Shown here: piece after piece, positions 45,146 to 48,348 of the stretch
Layout: each line of letters begins with the position of its first letter
Numbering within the stretch: the stretch's first letter is position 1
Origin: Cognatilysobacter segetis
GTDB taxonomy: Bacteria; Pseudomonadota; Gammaproteobacteria; Xanthomonadales; Xanthomonadaceae
Reading direction: 5' to 3'
Assembly: GCF_004359965.1 (NCBI RefSeq)
Contig: NZ_SMRQ01000029.1
Span: 1 to 48,348, forward strand
Length of the DNA: 48,348 nucleotides
Notes under the pieces: model-generated
Database searches by the model: none
What the model saw: only the letters and a program-made list of their open reading frames with translations
Told to the model about the DNA's origin: nothing
Position numbers and translations under genes: made by a program

Positions 45146-45466
45146 TCAGCGGTCGTCGCGCGTCCAGGCGACGCCGTCCACCACCTGGACGGGGAAGCGG
45201 GCCACGGGCAGGTACGCGGGGCCGCACAGCGGCCGTCCGCTGCGAAGGTCGAACCGCGCCCCGTGCAGGACGCACTCGACGACGCCCTCGCCCGCGTCGA
45301 TCGGCCCGGCGGACAGTTCGAAGTCCTCGTGCGTGCACTGGTCCTGCACGGCGTAGAAGTCGCCGTCCAGGTTCACGACCAGGATCGGCGTGTCGCCGTC
45401 CCAGACCACGCGATGCTCGCCAGGCAGGATCTCGGAAAGACTGCCGACGCGAACCCAGCCTTCCAT
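45146..45466 (-). CDS. Rieske [2Fe-2S] ferredoxin of the suf operon
   Basis: 106 residues forming one Rieske domain. Cluster ligands are Cys44 and His46 in CTH and Cys65 and His68 in CVLH. The start WVRVGSLSEILPGEHRVV fits soluble Rieske ferredoxins (NirD/BphF type). The ATG at 45466 lies one base after the GNAT stop; an alternative start at 45487 would add seven residues. Rieske genes at the end of suf clusters are known in xanthomonads. The electron partner is unknown. Confidence 0.92.
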   Translation of the reverse strand: MEGWVRVGSLSEILPGEHRVVWDGDTPILVVNLDGDFYAVQDQCTHEDFELSAGPIDAGEGVVECVLHGARFDLRSGRPLCGPAYLPVARFPVQVVDGVAWTRDDR

Positions 45467-45467
45467 C

Positions 45468-46010
45468 TCAGGCCACCGCGCCGGCACTGGCCGGCTTCTC
45501 GAGCACCTCGAAGCGGAGATCGTCGCGACGCGGCTGGCCGAAGCGCTCGTCGCCGTAGGGGAACGGCTTGAGGATGCCCGTGCGGCGATAGCCGCGACGT
45601 TCGTAGAAGGCGATGAGTTCGTCGCGCACGTCGATCACCGTCATGCGCATGATCGGAAGCCCCCAGTCATCGAAGACCAGCCGCTCGGCGCGTTGCAGGA
45701 GCTGCTTGCCGAGCCCCGCGCCTTGCAGCGTCGGACGGATCGAGAACATGCCGAAGTAGCCGCCGCCGTCCTCCTCGGCCACGTGCGCGCAGCCGACGAG
45801 CTCGTCGTCGCGCTCGGCCAGCAGGATGACGCTGCGCGCGCGGTCGATGCAGCTCTGCACGTCGTCGGCGCCGGTGCGGCGGCCGTCGAGCAGGTCGGCT
45901 TCGGTGGTCCAGCCGGCGCGGCTGGCGTCGCCACGGTAGGCGGATTCGACGAGTGCGACGATCGCGTCGACGTCGTCGTGCGTGGCGGGGCGGAAGCGCA
46001 GGTCGGTCAT
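45468..46010 (-). CDS. GNAT family N-acetyltransferase
   Basis: 180 residues of a single GNAT domain. LRFRPATHDDVDAIVALVESAYRG is the usual first strand and helix, RPTLQGAGLGKQLLQRAERL binds acetyl-CoA, and LIAFYERRGYRRTG closes the fold. The acceptor is unknown. The ATG at 46010 lies 4 bases after the sufS stop. Its place between sufS and the Rieske gene suggests co-expression with iron-sulfur assembly. Confidence 0.9.
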   Translation of the reverse strand: MTDLRFRPATHDDVDAIVALVESAYRGDASRAGWTTEADLLDGRRTGADDVQSCIDRARSVILLAERDDELVGCAHVAEEDGGGYFGMFSIRPTLQGAGLGKQLLQRAERLVFDDWGLPIMRMTVIDVRDELIAFYERRGYRRTGILKPFPYGDERFGQPRRDDLRFEVLEKPASAGAVA

Positions 46011-46014
46011 CGGA

Positions 46015-47250
46015 TCAGGCGAGCAGGCGACGGACTTTGTGGATGGCGGCGGCGAGGGCATCGACCTCGGCATGCGTGTTGTAGAAGGCGAACGAGGCGC
46101 GGCACGTGGCGGCGACGCCGAAGAAGTGCATCAGCGGATGCGCGCAGTGCTGGCCCGAGCGCACGGCGACGCCTTCGAGGTCGAGCAACGTGGCGAGGTC
46201 GTGCGCGTGCGCGCCGTCGACGAGGAAGCTGATCACCGCGGCCTTCTCGCGCGCCTGGCCGAAGATGCGCAGGCCGTCGATCGCCGACAGCGCCTCGGTC
46301 GCATGCGCGAGCAGTTCCTTTTCGCGCGCTTCGATCGCCGCCATGCCGACCGAGGACAGGTAGTCGACCGCCGCGCCCAGGCCGACGAAGCCGGCGATGT
46401 TCGGCGTGCCGGCCTCGAAGCGATGCGGCGCGTCGTTGTACACCGTGCCCTCGAAGCGCACCTCGCGGATCATTTCGCCGCCGCCGAGGAAGGGCGGCAT
46501 GGACTGCAGCAGCTCTCGGCGGCCCCAGAGCGCGCCGGTGCCGGTCGGGCCGACCATCTTGTGGCCCGTGATCGCGTAGAAGTCGCAGCCGATCGATGCC
46601 ACGTCGAGGGCGCGATGCGGCGCCGCCTGTGAGCCGTCCACGACGGTGACGATGCCGCGCCGCCGCGCTTCGCGGCAGATGTCGCGCACAGGATTGACGG
46701 TGCCGAGCACGTTGGAGACGTGCGCGAGGCCCAGCAGCTTCACGTCGGGCGTGAGCAGCGCATACAGCGCATCGAGGTCGAGGTCGCCGCGCTCGTCGAG
46801 CTCGGCGACCTTGATCACCGCGCCCGTGCGCTGCGCGACGATCTGCCACGGAACGATGTTGGCGTGGTGCTCCATGCGCGTGAGCACGATCGCATCGCCG
46901 GGCTTGAGGCGCGGCAGTGCCCAGCTGTACGCGACCAGGTTGATCGCGAATGTGGTGCCACTGCAGAGCACCAGCTCGTCGGCGCGGACGTTGAGGAACG
47001 ACGCGAGTTTGCGGCGCGCGCCTTCGTAGGCTTCGGTCGCCTCGGCACCGAGCGCATGCACGGCACGGCTGACGTTGGCATTGTGGCGGCGATAGAAGTC
47101 GTCGACCGCGTCGATCACCTGCGACGGCTTCTGCGCGGTGTTCGCGGAGTCGAGGTAGACCAGAGGCTTGCCATGGACGTCGCGCGTGAGCAACGGGAAA
47201 TCCGCGCGCACGCGCTCCCAGTCGACGGCAGGGGCGGCGACCGCGTTCAA
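46015..47250 (-). CDS. sufS: Cysteine desulfurase SufS
   Basis: 411 residues, group II. SufS takes sulfur from cysteine and, with SufE-type partners, passes it to SufBCD. The PLP Lys is Lys231 in ITGHKMVGPTG and the catalytic Cys is Cys383 in AATCRASFAFYN. RSGQHCAHPLMHF is also typical. The start is a TTG at 47250 that overlaps the sufD stop (TTGA); no in-frame ATG or GTG near it gives the normal N-terminus (MNAVAAPAVDWERVRADFP), so TTG is accepted. No sufE follows in the window. Confidence 0.95.
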   Translation of the reverse strand: MNAVAAPAVDWERVRADFPLLTRDVHGKPLVYLDSANTAQKPSQVIDAVDDFYRRHNANVSRAVHALGAEATEAYEGARRKLASFLNVRADELVLCSGTTFAINLVAYSWALPRLKPGDAIVLTRMEHHANIVPWQIVAQRTGAVIKVAELDERGDLDLDALYALLTPDVKLLGLAHVSNVLGTVNPVRDICREARRRGIVTVVDGSQAAPHRALDVASIGCDFYAITGHKMVGPTGTGALWGRRELLQSMPPFLGGGEMIREVRFEGTVYNDAPHRFEAGTPNIAGFVGLGAAVDYLSSVGMAAIEAREKELLAHATEALSAIDGLRIFGQAREKAAVISFLVDGAHAHDLATLLDLEGVAVRSGQHCAHPLMHFFGVAATCRASFAFYNTHAEVDALAAAIHKVRRLLA

Positions 47251-48348
47251 GCGCCCTGCATCCGTGTCAGCGCCGCATCGAGACGCGTGGCCAGCACCTC
47301 GCGGACGTCAGCATCCTCGAGCACCGACAGCGTCTCGCGGCAGAACGCGGCGGTGAGCAGCGAACGCGCTTCGGCGGCGGGAATGCCGCGCGAGCGGAGG
47401 TAGAACAGCGAGGTCGGATCGAGCTGGCCGACGGTGGCGCCGTGCGCGGCCTGCACCTCGTCGGCATGGATGACGAGCACGGGCTGGGAATCGATTTCCG
47501 CCGCGTCCGAGAGCAGCAGGTTCTTGTTCGACAGCGCGGCTTCGGTGCCGTCCGCGCCCTCGCGGATCAGGATGCCGCCGTGGAAGGCGGCGCGTGCGCG
47601 GCCGCCCGCGAGCCCGCGCCAGGTCAGCTGGCAGCGACCGTCACGACCGACGTGGTCGATCCCCAGGCGTGTGTCGAGATGGCGGCGGCCATCGGCGAGC
47701 AGAACGCCGTTGGCGTTCGCACAGGCGCGTTCGCCCTGCAGCGCGATGTCGAGTTCGTGGCGGGAGAGCGCGGCGCCCAGCTCGAGATCCAGCCGATCGT
47801 AGGTGGCGTCGCGATCGAGCACCGCGTCGGTCCGCGCGAACAGCGTGGCGCCTGTAGCCTCGTCCTGAAGGCGGGCGTGCGCGAGGCGCGCACCGGCCAT
47901 CAACCGGACGTGTACGACGGTGGTCGCGAGGTTGGAATGCGTGGACGCCGCGACCACGTGTTCGACGAGCGACGCGCGCGCGCCTTCGCCGAGTTCGATG
48001 CGATGGCGCAGGTGGGAGGCGATGTCCGTGCCGGTGGCGGCGCCGATCGACACGAGATGCAGCGGCCGCTCGACGACGGCGCCCGGCGCGACGCGCACGA
48101 CCGCACCGTCGGCGGCGAGCGCGGTATTGAGGCGCGCGAACGGGCGGTCGGCCCGATCGTCGGCGTCGGCGAAGATCGCGCTGGCGTCACCGCGCTCGAG
48201 CAGGGCCGCCAGCGGCTCCACGTCGAGGCCCGCAGGTAGGTCCGAGAGCGCGCTCAATCGCGCGGAAACCCGGCCATTGACGAACACGATCCGCGGCGAC
48301 GGGATGCCCGCGACCCAGGCCGTGTCCTCCGGTGCCGGCTGCGGCGCG
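47247..48348 (-). CDS. sufD: Fe-S cluster assembly protein SufD (5' end outside window)
   Basis: The frame stays open to the window edge, so the start lies beyond 48348; 366 residues are visible, roughly the last five-sixths. SufD forms the SufBC2D scaffold for iron-sulfur assembly. RIVFVNGRVSARLS is the usual early motif, and the beta-helix core (VEHVVAASTHSNLATTVVHV) leads to NKNLLLSDAAEIDSQPVLVIHADEVQAAHGATVGQLD, the SufB/SufD C-terminal signature with its His. It overlaps sufS by 4 nt. sufB and sufC are expected upstream. Confidence 0.95.
   Translation of the reverse strand, partial: APQPAPEDTAWVAGIPSPRIVFVNGRVSARLSALSDLPAGLDVEPLAALLERGDASAIFADADDRADRPFARLNTALAADGAVVRVAPGAVVERPLHLVSIGAATGTDIASHLRHRIELGEGARASLVEHVVAASTHSNLATTVVHVRLMAGARLAHARLQDEATGATLFARTDAVLDRDATYDRLDLELGAALSRHELDIALQGERACANANGVLLADGRRHLDTRLGIDHVGRDGRCQLTWRGLAGGRARAAFHGGILIREGADGTEAALSNKNLLLSDAAEIDSQPVLVIHADEVQAAHGATVGQLDPTSLFYLRSRGIPAAEARSLLTAAFCRETLSVLEDADVREVLATRLDAALTRMQGA

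Overview
The window is a dense chromosomal segment of roughly 70% G+C by eye. It carries about 57 protein genes, short intergenic gaps (none above 300 bases), and no tRNA, rRNA, insertion sequence, phage or CRISPR array. Gene content and order point to a gammaproteobacterium of the Xanthomonadaceae/Lysobacteraceae, most like Lysobacter or Luteimonas: the kdsD-kdsC-lptCAB-rpoN-hpf-ptsN-hprK-rapZ-EIIA-HPr-EI-mgtE run, pilT/pilU next to yggS-proC, yqgE-ruvX-pyrB, fused cysNC, and a suf cluster with a Rieske protein. The genus is an inference from gene order, not from a marker gene.

Left part (1-12.3 kb). The 3' end of a hybrid histidine kinase is followed on the minus strand by a fused shikimate kinase/dehydroquinate synthase (aroKB), a one-domain WGR protein and hemE. 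pdxH diverges from aroKB and overlaps a BtuF-like binding-protein gene. Then come a DUF4426 lipoprotein, proC, a small membrane protein and yggS (minus), and on the plus strand pilT, pilU, yqgE, ruvX and pyrB.

Centre (12.3-25 kb). A long minus-strand block builds the outer membrane and controls carbon/nitrogen signalling: kdsD and kdsC (Kdo synthesis), lptC-lptA-lptB (LPS export), rpoN, hpf, ptsN, hprK, rapZ, a mannose-type EIIA, HPr, EI and mgtE. An HDOD protein gene follows. No sugar permease (EIIB/EIIC) is present, so this looks like a regulatory phosphotransferase chain. ibaG and murA diverge from kdsD.

Right-centre (25-34.9 kb). Two tandem DUF3108 genes lie downstream of purM-purN. Divergently, DUF2066, perM and hda form a coupled operon. 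A DUF4242 gene with a hairpin over its ribosome-binding site and the murU-amgK cell-wall recycling pair follow.

Right part (34.9-48.3 kb). Sulfate assimilation (cysK, with cysD-cysNC diverging), a GlsB-type membrane protein, an M20 dipeptidase, a secreted ComEA-like helix-hairpin-helix protein, a HutD-family protein, a Fur-boxed TonB-dependent siderophore receptor with a PepSY membrane partner, and the tail of a suf iron-sulfur operon (sufD partial, sufS, GNAT, Rieske protein).

Most genes are conserved housekeeping functions. The less expected signals are the aroK-aroB fusion, an uncatalogued 35-codon ORF overlapping its start, and a recurrent arrangement in which a -10-like hexamer sits exactly 6-7 nt before a start codon, suggesting leaderless mRNAs at several promoters. 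Coordinates, motifs and spacings were read from the sequence; family functions are established knowledge; promoter and regulatory claims are inference.
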